Below are positions 25,084-34,337 of a stretch of 64,000 bases of DNA, piece by piece. Both the position numbers and the translations under genes were made by a program. Below the pieces are notes generated by a model. It was given only the letters and a program-made list of their open reading frames with translations, did no database searches and was not told the origin of the DNA. The stretch is from the NCBI GenBank assembly GCA_020636135.1, contig JACJYK010000001.1:2962501-3026500 (forward strand), given 5' to 3'. Each line of letters starts with the position of its first letter. The first letter of the stretch is position 1. The stretch is from Lewinellaceae bacterium. GTDB taxonomy: Bacteria > Bacteroidota > Bacteroidia > Chitinophagales > Saprospiraceae.

Positions 25084-26263
25084 TCTCCTCTGACCGATTG
25101 ATCAGGAAGGAATACACTTTGACCAGATTGTCTTTCATAGCATGTGGATCCGTTGCTTCACGGTCATGTTCCGAAATTTCATAATTGGCGGGATCTTCAT
25201 AGAGAGGTTCGAGATCCTGATAAATCCGAGTAAAGATTTCCTGGAGTCGCGCAGGAGAACTCATCTTCGGCAGGATCTCGCGAAAATGATCCAGATAATG
25301 TGCATACAACACCGAGTCCTCAGCGATGGTCCGGTCCAGTATGTCTTCTGAAGAATAGATCAATGCGTCTCCGAGCCTTCTATTTCGTAAATCCATACCC
25401 TCGTGCGGTTGCTGGGTCAGCAAGTCATCAAAGTCCCAGGGAACAATACCGAACCGGATGCCCGGATGATCCGGCTGAATATAATAACAGACTTCATCGG
25501 TGTAGTCGCCATTCTTAGCCCAATAATTAAAAGCCAGCCAACTGAAATAATCCTTTAGGTCCAGGTACCTGTTCAAAGAATCGTACAACGATTGGCCGTG
25601 CAAGTCTTTACAGAAATCCGGAATAGCCGCAAATGCCCTTTTTGACTCCTTGGTTAGCGTGGCCGGAACCTTTTTACTGACTTTTTCCTGGTCGATATGC
25701 CTGCTTTCCAACCGCCGGATTACTACAGGTGCGTCTTTATCTTTCAGAGCGACATCGTATGGCCTTTCTATCAAAAGGTAAATGCCTTCGGTTTTTCCAT
25801 TCAATCGCAATTCCGCATACTGAAAATAAAACTTGGCCACTTTCAGATCATGCATCATGGTGAATGCGAAATAATTGCGGAAATAATGGACATCCATCGC
25901 CTGAGCCAACAGGTAAAATTTTTTCATTTTCTTTTTACCCTGGCTTCCTTCAAACTCAAAGTCGTCTTCGAGTTGAACATTAAAGCTCTTCCGGTAGAAA
26001 AAAGCACTGGATTTCCCTCTGGTTTTGACTTCTTTGACCTTAACTTCACGACCATCGATAAGCATTTTATTTACCGGGATATTTGATCCGCTGCGGAGCG
26101 GGTCGTGTATCTGCCGCGCTATCGACTTGGGTATATCAATATCCACCACCGTATAATTACGGTCCGTAGCCGGCTCCAGATGCAGTACCTGCTGACTATA
26201 AATACTGCTACTAAAAATGCAAAAGATGAATGCAACCAGCTTACTGTACTTCGGTCCAGACAT
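25058..26263 (-). CDS. CotH-type (spore coat kinase-like) protein, exported
   Basis: A 401-residue protein with an N-terminal hydrophobic signal (residues ~8-22). CotH-family features: 'KTRGKSSAFFYRKSFNVQL' after an initial strand domain, 'YLLIERPYDVAL', 'LAFNYWAKNGDYTDEVCYY' and the metal-binding 'GIVPWDFDDLL'. CotH proteins are atypical secreted protein kinases; the Bacillus members phosphorylate coat proteins. Many Bacteroidota carry exported CotH proteins of unknown target, often beside T9SS-exported proteins as here, where the divergent gene encodes a T9SS type B substrate. Kinase activity is inferred from family only. Confidence 0.85.
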   Translation of the reverse strand: MSGPKYSKLVAFIFCIFSSSIYSQQVLHLEPATDRNYTVVDIDIPKSIARQIHDPLRSGSNIPVNKMLIDGREVKVKEVKTRGKSSAFFYRKSFNVQLEDDFEFEGSQGKKKMKKFYLLAQAMDVHYFRNYFAFTMMHDLKVAKFYFQYAELRLNGKTEGIYLLIERPYDVALKDKDAPVVIRRLESRHIDQEKVSKKVPATLTKESKRAFAAIPDFCKDLHGQSLYDSLNRYLDLKDYFSWLAFNYWAKNGDYTDEVCYYIQPDHPGIRFGIVPWDFDDLLTQQPHEGMDLRNRRLGDALIYSSEDILDRTIAEDSVLYAHYLDHFREILPKMSSPARLQEIFTRIYQDLEPLYEDPANYEISEHDREATDPHAMKDNLVKVYSFLINRSEEIKHQLERN

Positions 26264-26458
26264 GGAGGTAATTTGGAAGTCTTCACTAAAATTACAATAT
26301 TTCTGATGCTTATGTCCATTGAATTACTACTTCAATACCGCAACAGCATATCTCCGGAATTAAATACCTTCGATCAAACCGTAGGGCATCAGATGGTTAA
26401 TGGTGTGCTTAATACATGCCGGCCTGGTGAGTATTTGCACACCTTATCTGAATGAAAC

Positions 26459-27808
26459 ATGATCATGAACGGAATCAAGCTAATCGTAAATGTCTATCTA
26501 TGCAGTACTCTTATCATTGGTACCGTTTTAAAGCTTGATGGTCAAAACCTGGTCCCCAATCCCGGATTTGAGGTGGTTACATCCTGTCCTGTCGTTTCTG
26601 GACAGATTGATCTGGCGGCACCCTGGCAATCCGAAAACCTGACTCCGGATCTTTATCACCGTTGTGCCCAAAATACGGCCATCCAGCCGCCACGCCTTGA
26701 GGTTTTTTGCACCTACCTGGAGCCGCATCAGGGCGACGGGTTTGCCGGCATGGTCGTATATGGCCCGGTACGGGAGTACCTTAAAGCACCACTATTGGAA
26801 TCGCTGAAGAAAGGTCAACAATATTTCATCCGCTTTTGGGTCGCCATCGATGACAACTGCATACAAGGTATACCTAATGTCAATTCCAGTGGCATCGGTT
26901 TGGGTTTCGGCAACGAGGCCAGTCTTTATGGTGCCGTGGTAGAAAATAATTCAGGCATTCTGAGAGACACCTCCGGATGGGTGGAGATCACCGGGTGTTA
27001 TACCGCAGAGGGCAATGAATCGCACGTCTACATAGGAAATTTCAGGTCCAATGGTTCTACCATGATCGAATACGATCAGGAAGGAAGTGTCTATGAGGAT
27101 TACATGTACGTGGACGACATCGAAGTGATCCCGTTTGACCCGCTACCGGATACCATCTGGCAATGCCAGGATCAAATTATGCTCAATGGCTCCTTTCAGG
27201 ATTTTCCGGTGCGCTGGCAGGATGGCGGTTATTCATCCACCTTTCAGGTTGATAGTCCCGGGCTGATTCAGGTCACCGCAGAAACAGAACATTGCCTTCT
27301 TACGGATGAGAGTCATGTGCTCAACGGAATTCCGGATGCAGTGCCCAGTACTGGTGCAATATGTCCGGGAAATTCCATTACACTGGAGGCACCGGTTGCC
27401 GAATCTTACCTTTGGCAGGATGGAAATATCAACAGAATCAGATCTGTAACGAATGCTGGTTTTTATACCGTTTCATTTCAAACCGGATGCGGTACTTTTG
27501 ATTTAACTTTTGAAATCGAGGAACATACCTGCGACTGCAGTATTTTTATACCCAATGTGTTTTCACCGAACGGAGATGGTCTAAATGACGACCTTAAGGT
27601 TTCAATGAATTGCAAGGTATCCTATACCATCGTCTCTTTTTCGGTATTTGACCGGTGGGGTCAGGAGATTTTCCGCACCCAAACGCCGGAAACAACACCA
27701 TGGAACGGCGCCTCAGCGCCAGGAGTTTACGTTTACCGGTTGGAATATTTGGTGGGGAATCAAAGTCCTCCCCACGTCAAATTTGGAGACATTACCATCG
27801 TCAAATAA
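26459..27808 (+). CDS. Exported protein with T9SS type B (CHU_C) sorting domain, paralogue 1
   Basis: A 449-residue protein. Signal peptide at residues ~1-25; then a ~200-residue N-terminal domain beginning 'NLVPNPGFEVVTSCP' and containing 'CTYLEPHQGDGFAG' and 'YFIRFWVAIDDNC'; a Cys-containing Ig-like region (~225-355); and a C-terminal ~85 residues starting 'PNVFSPNGDGLND' with 'FDRWGQEIF', the gliding-motility/type B T9SS sorting domain. The next gene, 17 bp downstream, is a clear paralogue with the same order of domains. The function of the N-terminal domain is unknown; the fold resembles carbohydrate-binding jelly rolls (inference). A TACCTTCG element (26365-26372) may be its promoter. 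Confidence 0.87.
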   Translation: MIMNGIKLIVNVYLCSTLIIGTVLKLDGQNLVPNPGFEVVTSCPVVSGQIDLAAPWQSENLTPDLYHRCAQNTAIQPPRLEVFCTYLEPHQGDGFAGMVVYGPVREYLKAPLLESLKKGQQYFIRFWVAIDDNCIQGIPNVNSSGIGLGFGNEASLYGAVVENNSGILRDTSGWVEITGCYTAEGNESHVYIGNFRSNGSTMIEYDQEGSVYEDYMYVDDIEVIPFDPLPDTIWQCQDQIMLNGSFQDFPVRWQDGGYSSTFQVDSPGLIQVTAETEHCLLTDESHVLNGIPDAVPSTGAICPGNSITLEAPVAESYLWQDGNINRIRSVTNAGFYTVSFQTGCGTFDLTFEIEEHTCDCSIFIPNVFSPNGDGLNDDLKVSMNCKVSYTIVSFSVFDRWGQEIFRTQTPETTPWNGASAPGVYVYRLEYLVGNQSPPHVKFGDITIVK

Positions 27809-27825
27809 ATTCCGGCGCCATCACC

Positions 27826-29253
27826 ATGTTTAAACCTGTCGACATTTGCCTCAAGCATACACCTCGAAGAATAACAGGCTTTGAATGCAGCTCGACAAAG
27901 GTGTTTTTACATTGCTTGCTGATGCTGGTAACCACCACTCCGGTTTCACTTTTTGCTCAGAATCTGGTGCCCAATGCCTCGTTTGATCACGCAACTTCCT
28001 GCCCCCGCACGGAAGGGGAAGTCGACCTGGCCATCCCCTGGCTAAACACCCTGCTCACGCCAGACCTCTTCCTGCGCTGTGCCGAAAATGAGAACTTCAA
28101 AGTACCCAGACCGCGTAAATGTACCTATCTGGAACCGCACAGCGGGGATGGATACGTAGGACTGGCCACCTATGGCAATACCCGGGAAGTCATCGGTGTT
28201 CCATTGGTCCATCCACTGGAAAAAGGCAAGAGTTATTTCCTGCAGTTCTGGGTAGCCATCGACGATGTGTGTGAGCGCTGGGACCGGGGAACCTATACGG
28301 ACGCCATCGGGCTGGGCTTTGGCGAAGACAATTACGACATCCCGGACTATCCTGCACTGGAACACCGGGGCACGATATTTCGGGACACTTCCGGGTGGAC
28401 GCCCATATTCGGCTGTTACGTAGCCAATGGTAAGGAGAAATACCTGTTCATCAAGAATTTTCAATCCGATGACCACACCCTGGTAGTAAGTGACGACCCG
28501 GCATTGATCCCGGTTTTTGACTATCTGTATATCGACGATGTCGCCGTCATTCCCATGAACCCCTATCCGGATACCCTGCCCTATTGCGGTATGCCGCTAC
28601 GCCTGGCTGCATCCATTCCGGATGCGACCTACCTCTGGGACAATCACAGCACCGACAGTGTCCGGTGGGTAAACAGTGAGGGCGATTATCGCGTCACAAT
28701 AAAGCTTGGCAAGTGTGAGAGTGAGCAGGTCATCCATGTGGTGGATGTGGACCATGGGATCCCCGTCGATCCCCACCTGGTGATGTGCGAGGGGAATGCC
28801 CTGCGTCTCCAAACCGCCCTGCCTGGGAAGGTCACCTGGGAAAATGGAGCGATCGGCACTTTGCGGACGGTGGATCAACCCGGCATGTACCAGGCACAGA
28901 TCACCAACGAATGCGGGCAGTTCACCCAGGACTTCAATGTAACCGCCCAGGACTGCGGATGCCAGGTTGATGCTCCCAATGTATTCTCACCCAACGGGGA
29001 TCAGGTCAATGACAACTGGAAACCCTATCTCGATTGTCCATCCCTGGAACGCGTGGAGTTGCTGCAGATCTATGACCGGTGGGGACAACTGATCTTTTCC
29101 AGTTCCGACCCGGACCAACTCCCCTGGGACGGCCGGTTTAATCAAAACCTAGTTCCTCCAGGTATTTATCTGTGGGTATTAACCTTCCGGACCAATAAGG
29201 CCGGCAACCGGCAGACTGAATATGCCACTGGTGATGTTACGGTAATCCGCTAG
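27826..29253 (+). CDS. Exported protein with T9SS type B (CHU_C) sorting domain, paralogue 2
   Basis: A 475-residue protein. The ATG at 27826 is chosen because earlier in-frame codons lie inside the preceding gene and add no family-like sequence. An N-terminal cytoplasmic stretch and a hydrophobic signal (residues ~25-43, ending LFAQ) lead to 'NLVPNASFDHATSCP', 'CTYLEPHSGDGYVG' and 'YFLQFWVAIDDVC', closely matching the upstream paralogue. The C-terminus has 'PNVFSPNGDQVND' and 'YDRWGQLIF', a type B T9SS domain. The two genes are evidently a tandem duplication and probably one operon. It ends 6 bp before the convergent TRAP permease gene. Confidence 0.88.
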   Translation: MFKPVDICLKHTPRRITGFECSSTKVFLHCLLMLVTTTPVSLFAQNLVPNASFDHATSCPRTEGEVDLAIPWLNTLLTPDLFLRCAENENFKVPRPRKCTYLEPHSGDGYVGLATYGNTREVIGVPLVHPLEKGKSYFLQFWVAIDDVCERWDRGTYTDAIGLGFGEDNYDIPDYPALEHRGTIFRDTSGWTPIFGCYVANGKEKYLFIKNFQSDDHTLVVSDDPALIPVFDYLYIDDVAVIPMNPYPDTLPYCGMPLRLAASIPDATYLWDNHSTDSVRWVNSEGDYRVTIKLGKCESEQVIHVVDVDHGIPVDPHLVMCEGNALRLQTALPGKVTWENGAIGTLRTVDQPGMYQAQITNECGQFTQDFNVTAQDCGCQVDAPNVFSPNGDQVNDNWKPYLDCPSLERVELLQIYDRWGQLIFSSSDPDQLPWDGRFNQNLVPPGIYLWVLTFRTNKAGNRQTEYATGDVTVIR

Positions 29254-29259
29254 TTACGC

Positions 29260-30570
29260 TCAATACCCGAATAACCCGGGTAACCACATGCTCAATCCGG
29301 AGATGTAAGTGACCAGCATCAGGACCACCACCATGGTTATCAACAGCGGGATTAAAGAACCCATAATGTCGGATACAGAGATTTTAGCCACCCCGCTGCC
29401 AACAAATAACAGGGTTCCGACCGGCGGAGTACACAGCCCGATACACAGGTTCAAAACCATAATGATCCCGAAGTGTACCGGATGCATACCCAATTGGGTA
29501 ACCACCGGAAGAAAGATCGGCGTAAAGATGAGCACTGCCGGAGTCATATCCATAAAGGTCCCAACGATCAGCAGGGTAATGTTGATGATAAAAAGAATGA
29601 CGACCGGACTGGAAAACTTATCGAGCAGAAAGTCCGTGAGTAGCTGAGGTATACTTTCAAATGAAAACAGCCAGGACATGGCCATCGAAGTACAGATCAG
29701 AAACATGACACTGGCCGTCACTTTGGCGCTTTCCAGGAGGATGGGGCCTACATCTTTCAGTTTCAGATCCCCGTAACTGTATCCCAGGATACCGGCATAG
29801 ACGACGGCAATGGCTGCTGCCTCGGTTGCCGTAAAAATACCGGCGATGATCCCACCCACGATGACAACCAATAACAACAGGCTAAAGAAGGCCCGCCGGA
29901 AATCCCGGAATAGCCTGCCAATGCTGACCCGCTCTCCGCGTGGCAGCTTTTTGGAAAATGCAGTATAGGAGATGACGACCATCAGGGCTACTCCTACCAG
30001 GATCCCCGGAATGTATCCAGCCAGAAACAAGGCAGCCACGCTGGCTGCACCGCCGCTGGCGAGAGCATAGACAATGAGCGTATTGCTGGGAGGGATCAGT
30101 AGACCGGTCGTAGCAGATGTGATGTTAATGGATGCACTGAATGGCCGGCTGTAACCTTCATCCTCCATACGATCTGTCATGATACTTCCAATGCCGGAAG
30201 CTGCCGCCATGGCAGAGCCGGATATGGCTCCCATCAGCATGGCTGCAATGACATTGACAAATCCCAGTCCGCCGGGCAGGGAACCAACCAGTGATTTGGC
30301 AAAATTAATCAGCCGGTTAGCGATTCCCCCGCGCTTCATAATTTCTCCAGCCAGGATGAAAAAAGGTATGGCCAGCAGGGCAAAACTATCAATTCCGGTT
30401 GTCATCCGCTGTGAGACAGTGGTGACACCAGGACCGAAGGCAATATTGACCAGTATGGTCAGAGTCGTCGAGATCCCGATGCTGAAAGCTACCGGGACGC
30501 CGTAACCGAGCAGGGCAAAGAAAGAAACAAACAACAGTATTATGGATATCAACTCAATGCTCATGGCCAC
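29260..30570 (-). CDS. dctM: TRAP transporter large permease (DctM)
   Basis: A 436-residue polytopic protein with about twelve membrane helices, the size usual for the large TRAP subunit. 'GVPVAFSIGIST', 'AIPFFILAGEIMKRGGIANRL', 'GAISGSAMAAASGIGSI' and 'INITSATTGLLIPPSN' are conserved DctM segments. It carries out sodium- or proton-coupled uptake together with DctQ and the binding protein. It is the last gene of a three-gene operon, 4 bp after dctQ, and ends against the convergent T9SS gene. Confidence 0.94.
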   Translation of the reverse strand: MAMSIELISIILLFVSFFALLGYGVPVAFSIGISTTLTILVNIAFGPGVTTVSQRMTTGIDSFALLAIPFFILAGEIMKRGGIANRLINFAKSLVGSLPGGLGFVNVIAAMLMGAISGSAMAAASGIGSIMTDRMEDEGYSRPFSASINITSATTGLLIPPSNTLIVYALASGGAASVAALFLAGYIPGILVGVALMVVISYTAFSKKLPRGERVSIGRLFRDFRRAFFSLLLLVVIVGGIIAGIFTATEAAAIAVVYAGILGYSYGDLKLKDVGPILLESAKVTASVMFLICTSMAMSWLFSFESIPQLLTDFLLDKFSSPVVILFIINITLLIVGTFMDMTPAVLIFTPIFLPVVTQLGMHPVHFGIIMVLNLCIGLCTPPVGTLLFVGSGVAKISVSDIMGSLIPLLITMVVVLMLVTYISGLSMWLPGLFGY

Positions 30571-30574
30571 CGGT

Positions 30575-31066
30575 TTACATTTCGAGAGGTTGGGTTGGTT
30601 CGGGTTCGTTTTGGGTCATATGGTAGATGGAATAAAACACGATCAGCAATCCTGAAAAAGGAACGATGGCATATACGACACCCAATGGCACATTTAAGGC
30701 CGCCGAATACTGGCCCAATTGCAGCGTCATCATCACCAGGTTGCCACCGCCTCCGACCATCACCACCAGCGCAAACAGGGCCATGATCACCTCGATGGAT
30801 CTCTGGCGCTTTTGCCTTTTCTCCGGTGGAAGCTTTCGCACCAGGAAGTCAATGGCCAGGTGCTGCCGTTGCCCGTTCAGGTAGGCTGCTCCCAGGATGG
30901 CCAGCCAGATCATTGCAAACCGGGCAAACTCCTCCGTGAATGAACTCGAGTGCCCTACGATGTACCGGGAGACCACCTGCCAGACGACATCCAGGGTCAT
31001 CAATCCGAAGATGAGGATGAGCATCCGCTCTACTGTATAATTCAGGAAATCATAAATCTTCTTCAT
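30575..31066 (-). CDS. dctQ: TRAP transporter small permease (DctQ)
   Basis: A 163-residue protein with four membrane helices; 'VERMLILIFGLMTLDVVWQVVSRY' and 'FTEEFARFAMIWLAILGAAY' are the conserved DctQ segments (the small subunit's E-x-x-R/W patch). It joins DctM to form the membrane complex that receives substrate from DctP. Spacing to both neighbours is 4 bp, so the three genes are one operon. Confidence 0.93.
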   Translation of the reverse strand: MKKIYDFLNYTVERMLILIFGLMTLDVVWQVVSRYIVGHSSSFTEEFARFAMIWLAILGAAYLNGQRQHLAIDFLVRKLPPEKRQKRQRSIEVIMALFALVVMVGGGGNLVMMTLQLGQYSAALNVPLGVVYAIVPFSGLLIVFYSIYHMTQNEPEPTQPLEM

Positions 31067-31070
31067 CGCA

Positions 31071-32084
31071 TTACATGTTGTTTATCCGGTCCATCAAAGC
31101 CTGCATTTGAGGGTTTTTACCAAACTGATCCCTCACCGCTTGAGTACGCTCTGCAAAGGGCTCCTTATCCGGACGGATAATTTCTACATGCGCAGCTTCC
31201 AGGGTACGCATGCACTCATCTACGGACTCCTGCCAGAATACTTTTTCTGCCTGAGCCGATTCCTGCGCTGCCTCGTTCAACCAGGCTTGTTCCTGTTCAC
31301 TCAGCGTGTTCCAGAATTTGGTGCTGATCACCAGCACATCCGGTATGGTAACATGCTCATCGAGGGTATAATACTTACACACTTCGTAGTGATTGCTGGA
31401 TACAAAGGAAGGTTCATTGTTTTCCGCACCGTCCACGACACCCTGCTGAAGGGCGGTGTACAATTCTCCGTAGGCCATGGGAGTTGCAGCGCCTCCCAGG
31501 GCAGCTACCATATCAATGGACATCTTATGATTCATCACCCTGATCTTCAATCCCTTAAGGTCATCAGGAGTCCGGATCGGTTTATCTTTGGTATAGAAGC
31601 TGCGGAATCCTGCATCGTAATAACACAATCCTTTCAGCAGGTATTTGGTGCTGCTGGCCAGGATTTCCTGACCGATGTCACTATCCCGTACGCGCCAGGC
31701 ATGGTCTGCGTCGCGATACAGGTAGGGCACGCTTAATATCTCGTATTCCGGGGCAAAATTGGCCATGACGGCGGCGCTTACCTTAGTCATTGCCACGCTT
31801 CCGATCTGTAAAAGTTCAAGGACTTCCCGCTCGGAGCCGAGCTGACCATCGGCGAAGACCTTGACGGTCATCTTCCCTCCCGACTTTTCTTCCAGGACTT
31901 TCTTCAGGTACAGCAGTCCTTTATGGATGGGATGGGTGGTTGTATTGGCATGTGCCAGGTACAGGACACGTACTCCGGAAATCTTACCACAGTTCAGGGA
32001 TGCGAACAACAGAAATACCAGCAGACAGACAGGAATACCTCCACCTCCCTTCCATCCTGTATAGCCCGTTGCTCTCTTATCCAT
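31071..32084 (-). CDS. dctP: TRAP transporter substrate-binding protein (DctP)
   Basis: A 337-residue periplasmic protein with a signal segment (~residues 13-33) carrying a Cys in 'ASLNCGK', so it may be a lipoprotein. 'DLKGLKIRVMNHKMSIDMVAAL' holds the Arg that salt-bridges the substrate carboxylate, and 'GVVDGAENNEPSF' the family's other binding element. The pattern resembles binding proteins for hexuronates and related sugar acids, but this is an inference. First gene of the operon; a CAGGT-n6-ACCTG inverted repeat lies ~70 bp upstream. Confidence 0.92.
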   Translation of the reverse strand: MDKRATGYTGWKGGGGIPVCLLVFLLFASLNCGKISGVRVLYLAHANTTTHPIHKGLLYLKKVLEEKSGGKMTVKVFADGQLGSEREVLELLQIGSVAMTKVSAAVMANFAPEYEILSVPYLYRDADHAWRVRDSDIGQEILASSTKYLLKGLCYYDAGFRSFYTKDKPIRTPDDLKGLKIRVMNHKMSIDMVAALGGAATPMAYGELYTALQQGVVDGAENNEPSFVSSNHYEVCKYYTLDEHVTIPDVLVISTKFWNTLSEQEQAWLNEAAQESAQAEKVFWQESVDECMRTLEAAHVEIIRPDKEPFAERTQAVRDQFGKNPQMQALMDRINNM

Positions 32085-32152
32085 GCGAATTATATTTGAA
32101 ATTCAGGATCTACGGAAATATTCCAGCCTGCCATAACCTGCTCTTTTCCAGA

Positions 32153-32168
32153 CAGGTATATTGACCTG
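32153..32168. promoter_or_regulatory. Inverted repeat upstream of dctP, possible operator
   Basis: CAGGT and ACCTG, perfect 5-bp arms with 6 bases between, 69 bp before the dctP ATG and 33 bp after the phosphohexomutase stop. The position suits a regulator of the transporter, but no regulator gene is adjacent. Confidence 0.3.
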
Positions 32169-32200
32169 ATTACAGAAATGCTATACCAACTCAGGGATGT

Positions 32201-33601
32201 CTAATCCTCAAGCAAGACCGCACAAACCTTATCCAGCACATCCTGTACGCCCGCCATGTCCGGTGCCTGGGCATAAACGCGCAGGACAGGCTCGGTACCC
32301 GAAGGACGTATCATCACCCACTTATCACCCGCAAAATGGAATTTATACCCGTCCAGGTTTTCTTCTTTGGTGATGTTGAGTGGTCCAAAAGCCTTATAAC
32401 CGCCTTCGTTCAGATGCTTGAGGATATTTTGTTTCTGCGCTTCGGTCACGTGCAAATCATTCCGGCCAAAATCGAATGCGCCGACAATATCATAAACCTC
32501 TGCCAGCAAAGCATCCAGGGTCTTTCCCGTCTTGGCCATAAATTCAAGCAGCGTCAGGCCCATCCAGATACCGTCCCGCTCTGGGATATGGCCTTTGATG
32601 GCAATACCGCCAGACTCTTCTCCCGCCACCACCACATCGGTATGCTGCATGATCTCGGTGATGTATTTAAAGCCAATTTTGGTAATGTCGTAATCCAGCC
32701 CATAATGTTCGGCCAATGCAGCTACCTTCTCGGTAACGGAGAACGTGATCACCACCTTACCGGTCATTTTTTTATAACCAACCAGATAGTGCAATAACAG
32801 GAGCAGGATCCGGTGGGAGTCCACAAATTCTCCGCGACTGTTGTACATTCCGATACGGTCGGCATCGCCATCGGTGGCGAGCCCCATTTCAATGGACGAA
32901 TCCGAAGCAACCAGCTTAGCCAGCTGCTGCAGGTTTTTATCGATGGGCTCAGGAGCAGTGCCTTCAAAGGAAGGATTAAAATCACAATGCAACAAGGTGG
33001 CTTCCGGCAATACTTTGCGGATCACATTCTGGCCGGCGCCAAACATCGCGTCGTAAGCCAGTCCCATGCCGCTCTTCCGGATAGCATCCAGGTCGAAACT
33101 CCTTTCGACATGCGCGATGTACATGGCTTCCAGGTCTATCATCTCCAGCAAACCCTGGTCTTTTAGTGTGGAAAGTGCAGGCCATGGTCCGGCAACTTTC
33201 TCCGGAATTAAAGCTTCAACGGCAGCTATGTCTCCCGGTATCGTCGGGCCTCCGTAACTGGATTTCAACTTGTATCCGTTGTAACTGGATGGATTATGAG
33301 ACGCCGTGATTACGATCCCCATATCCGCCTTTACCTGCGTTACGGCATACGAAACCATCGGCGTTGAGGCGAAATGGTCGCCCAGATAGACCTTGATTCC
33401 GTGTTTTCCCAGGACCCGCGCAGTAGCTTCTGCAAACATCACCCCACCAAAACGGCAATCGTATCCGATGACCGCGGCTTTCATTCCTTTGGATTGCATC
33501 CAGCGGCCGGTTGCATCCGCAACACGCTCAACGTTATCAACCGTATATTCTTTAGCAATGATGGCACGCCATCCGTCGGTACCAAATTTAATTTCCACCA
33601 T
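32201..33601 (-). CDS. Phosphoglucomutase/phosphomannomutase family protein
   Basis: A 466-residue alpha-D-phosphohexomutase. The phosphoserine loop 'ITASHNPSSYNGYK' is at about residue 97-110, the metal-binding loop 'ATDGDADRIGMY' near 245, the sugar-binding 'GEESGG' near 325, and the phosphate-binding 'RPSGTEPVLRVY' near the C-terminus. It interconverts hexose 1- and 6-phosphates; Glc, Man or GlcN specificity is not decided here. Divergent from pcm with a 33-bp gap. The TRAP operon lies downstream on the same strand, 116 bp away. Confidence 0.92.
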   Translation of the reverse strand: MVEIKFGTDGWRAIIAKEYTVDNVERVADATGRWMQSKGMKAAVIGYDCRFGGVMFAEATARVLGKHGIKVYLGDHFASTPMVSYAVTQVKADMGIVITASHNPSSYNGYKLKSSYGGPTIPGDIAAVEALIPEKVAGPWPALSTLKDQGLLEMIDLEAMYIAHVERSFDLDAIRKSGMGLAYDAMFGAGQNVIRKVLPEATLLHCDFNPSFEGTAPEPIDKNLQQLAKLVASDSSIEMGLATDGDADRIGMYNSRGEFVDSHRILLLLLHYLVGYKKMTGKVVITFSVTEKVAALAEHYGLDYDITKIGFKYITEIMQHTDVVVAGEESGGIAIKGHIPERDGIWMGLTLLEFMAKTGKTLDALLAEVYDIVGAFDFGRNDLHVTEAQKQNILKHLNEGGYKAFGPLNITKEENLDGYKFHFAGDKWVMIRPSGTEPVLRVYAQAPDMAGVQDVLDKVCAVLLED

Positions 33602-33634
33602 ATCTCTTTTAGCTTTAGTGATTTCCGTAAAATT

Positions 33635-34330
33635 GTGAAAATTAAACGGAAAACCAACACCAAAACCGATTTTACCTTGGCCGATTTATACCGACATCGT
33701 GGGCTGCGTAAAGGTTTGGTCGACGCGCTGCGCAAGAAAGGAATTGATGACGAGCGTATCCTGGATGCTATCATGGCCATACCCCGCCATCAGTTCCTGG
33801 ATAAAGCATTCGCGGACTGGGCTTATAAGGATGTTCCTTTCCCGATCGGCCACGAGCAAACCATCTCACAGCCCTTTACCGTAGCCTTCCAAACCAAATT
33901 GCTGGAAGTCAAACCCAAGGATAAGATCCTGGAAATCGGAACCGGTTCCGGCTACCAGGCATGCGTTCTGGTCGAGATGGGTGCCAAAGTCTACACCATC
34001 GAGCGCGTCGAAGCCCTCTTTCACAAGACCAACAAGCTGCTGCAGGAGTTAGGCTATGGGATGATCCGCACTTTCCTTAAGGATGGCTTCGAAGGCCTTC
34101 CCCGTTTTGCGCCATTTGATAAAATACTGGTCACCTGTGGTGCAACCGATATCCCGCAGACCCTTAAAGATCAGGTCCGCATCGGAGGATACATGGTTAT
34201 ACCCGTCGGATCTGGAGAGGCACAGGAAATGATCCGGCTGACCCGCCTGAGTGAAACAGAATTTCAGAAAGAAACTTTCGGCATGTTTCGCTTCGTGCCA
34301 TTTTTGAAAGGATTGGAGAAACTGCGCTGA
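33635..34330 (+). CDS. pcm: Protein-L-isoaspartate O-methyltransferase
   Basis: A 231-residue PIMT: 'RVLDAIMAIPRHQFL'-like N-terminus, 'PFPIGHEQTISQPF' (isoaspartyl-site loop), SAM motif 'ILEIGTGSGYQACVL', 'FDKILVTCGATDIP' and 'GGYMVIPVG'. It methylates L-isoaspartyl residues with SAM, starting repair of aged proteins. No ATG is suitable; the GTG at 33635 gives a leader of normal length and avoids overlap with the divergent mutase gene. The longer open frame to 33374 lies inside that gene and is rejected. The ABC ATPase starts 8 bp downstream. Confidence 0.9.
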   Translation: MKIKRKTNTKTDFTLADLYRHRGLRKGLVDALRKKGIDDERILDAIMAIPRHQFLDKAFADWAYKDVPFPIGHEQTISQPFTVAFQTKLLEVKPKDKILEIGTGSGYQACVLVEMGAKVYTIERVEALFHKTNKLLQELGYGMIRTFLKDGFEGLPRFAPFDKILVTCGATDIPQTLKDQVRIGGYMVIPVGSGEAQEMIRLTRLSETEFQKETFGMFRFVPFLKGLEKLR

Positions 34331-34337
34331 CACGCCT

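Noticed and set aside
27655..27825. 57-codon N-terminal extension of the second T9SS type B gene
   Set aside because: It overlaps the end of the first paralogue in another frame and would place the signal peptide far inside the protein.
31107..31736. A 209-codon plus-strand open frame inside dctP
   Set aside because: It is complementary to a well-supported TRAP binding protein gene and has no recognisable features.
33374..33634. Long N-terminal extension of pcm
   Set aside because: The extension lies inside the divergent mutase gene and has no methyltransferase sequence; the GTG at 33635 fits the family length.
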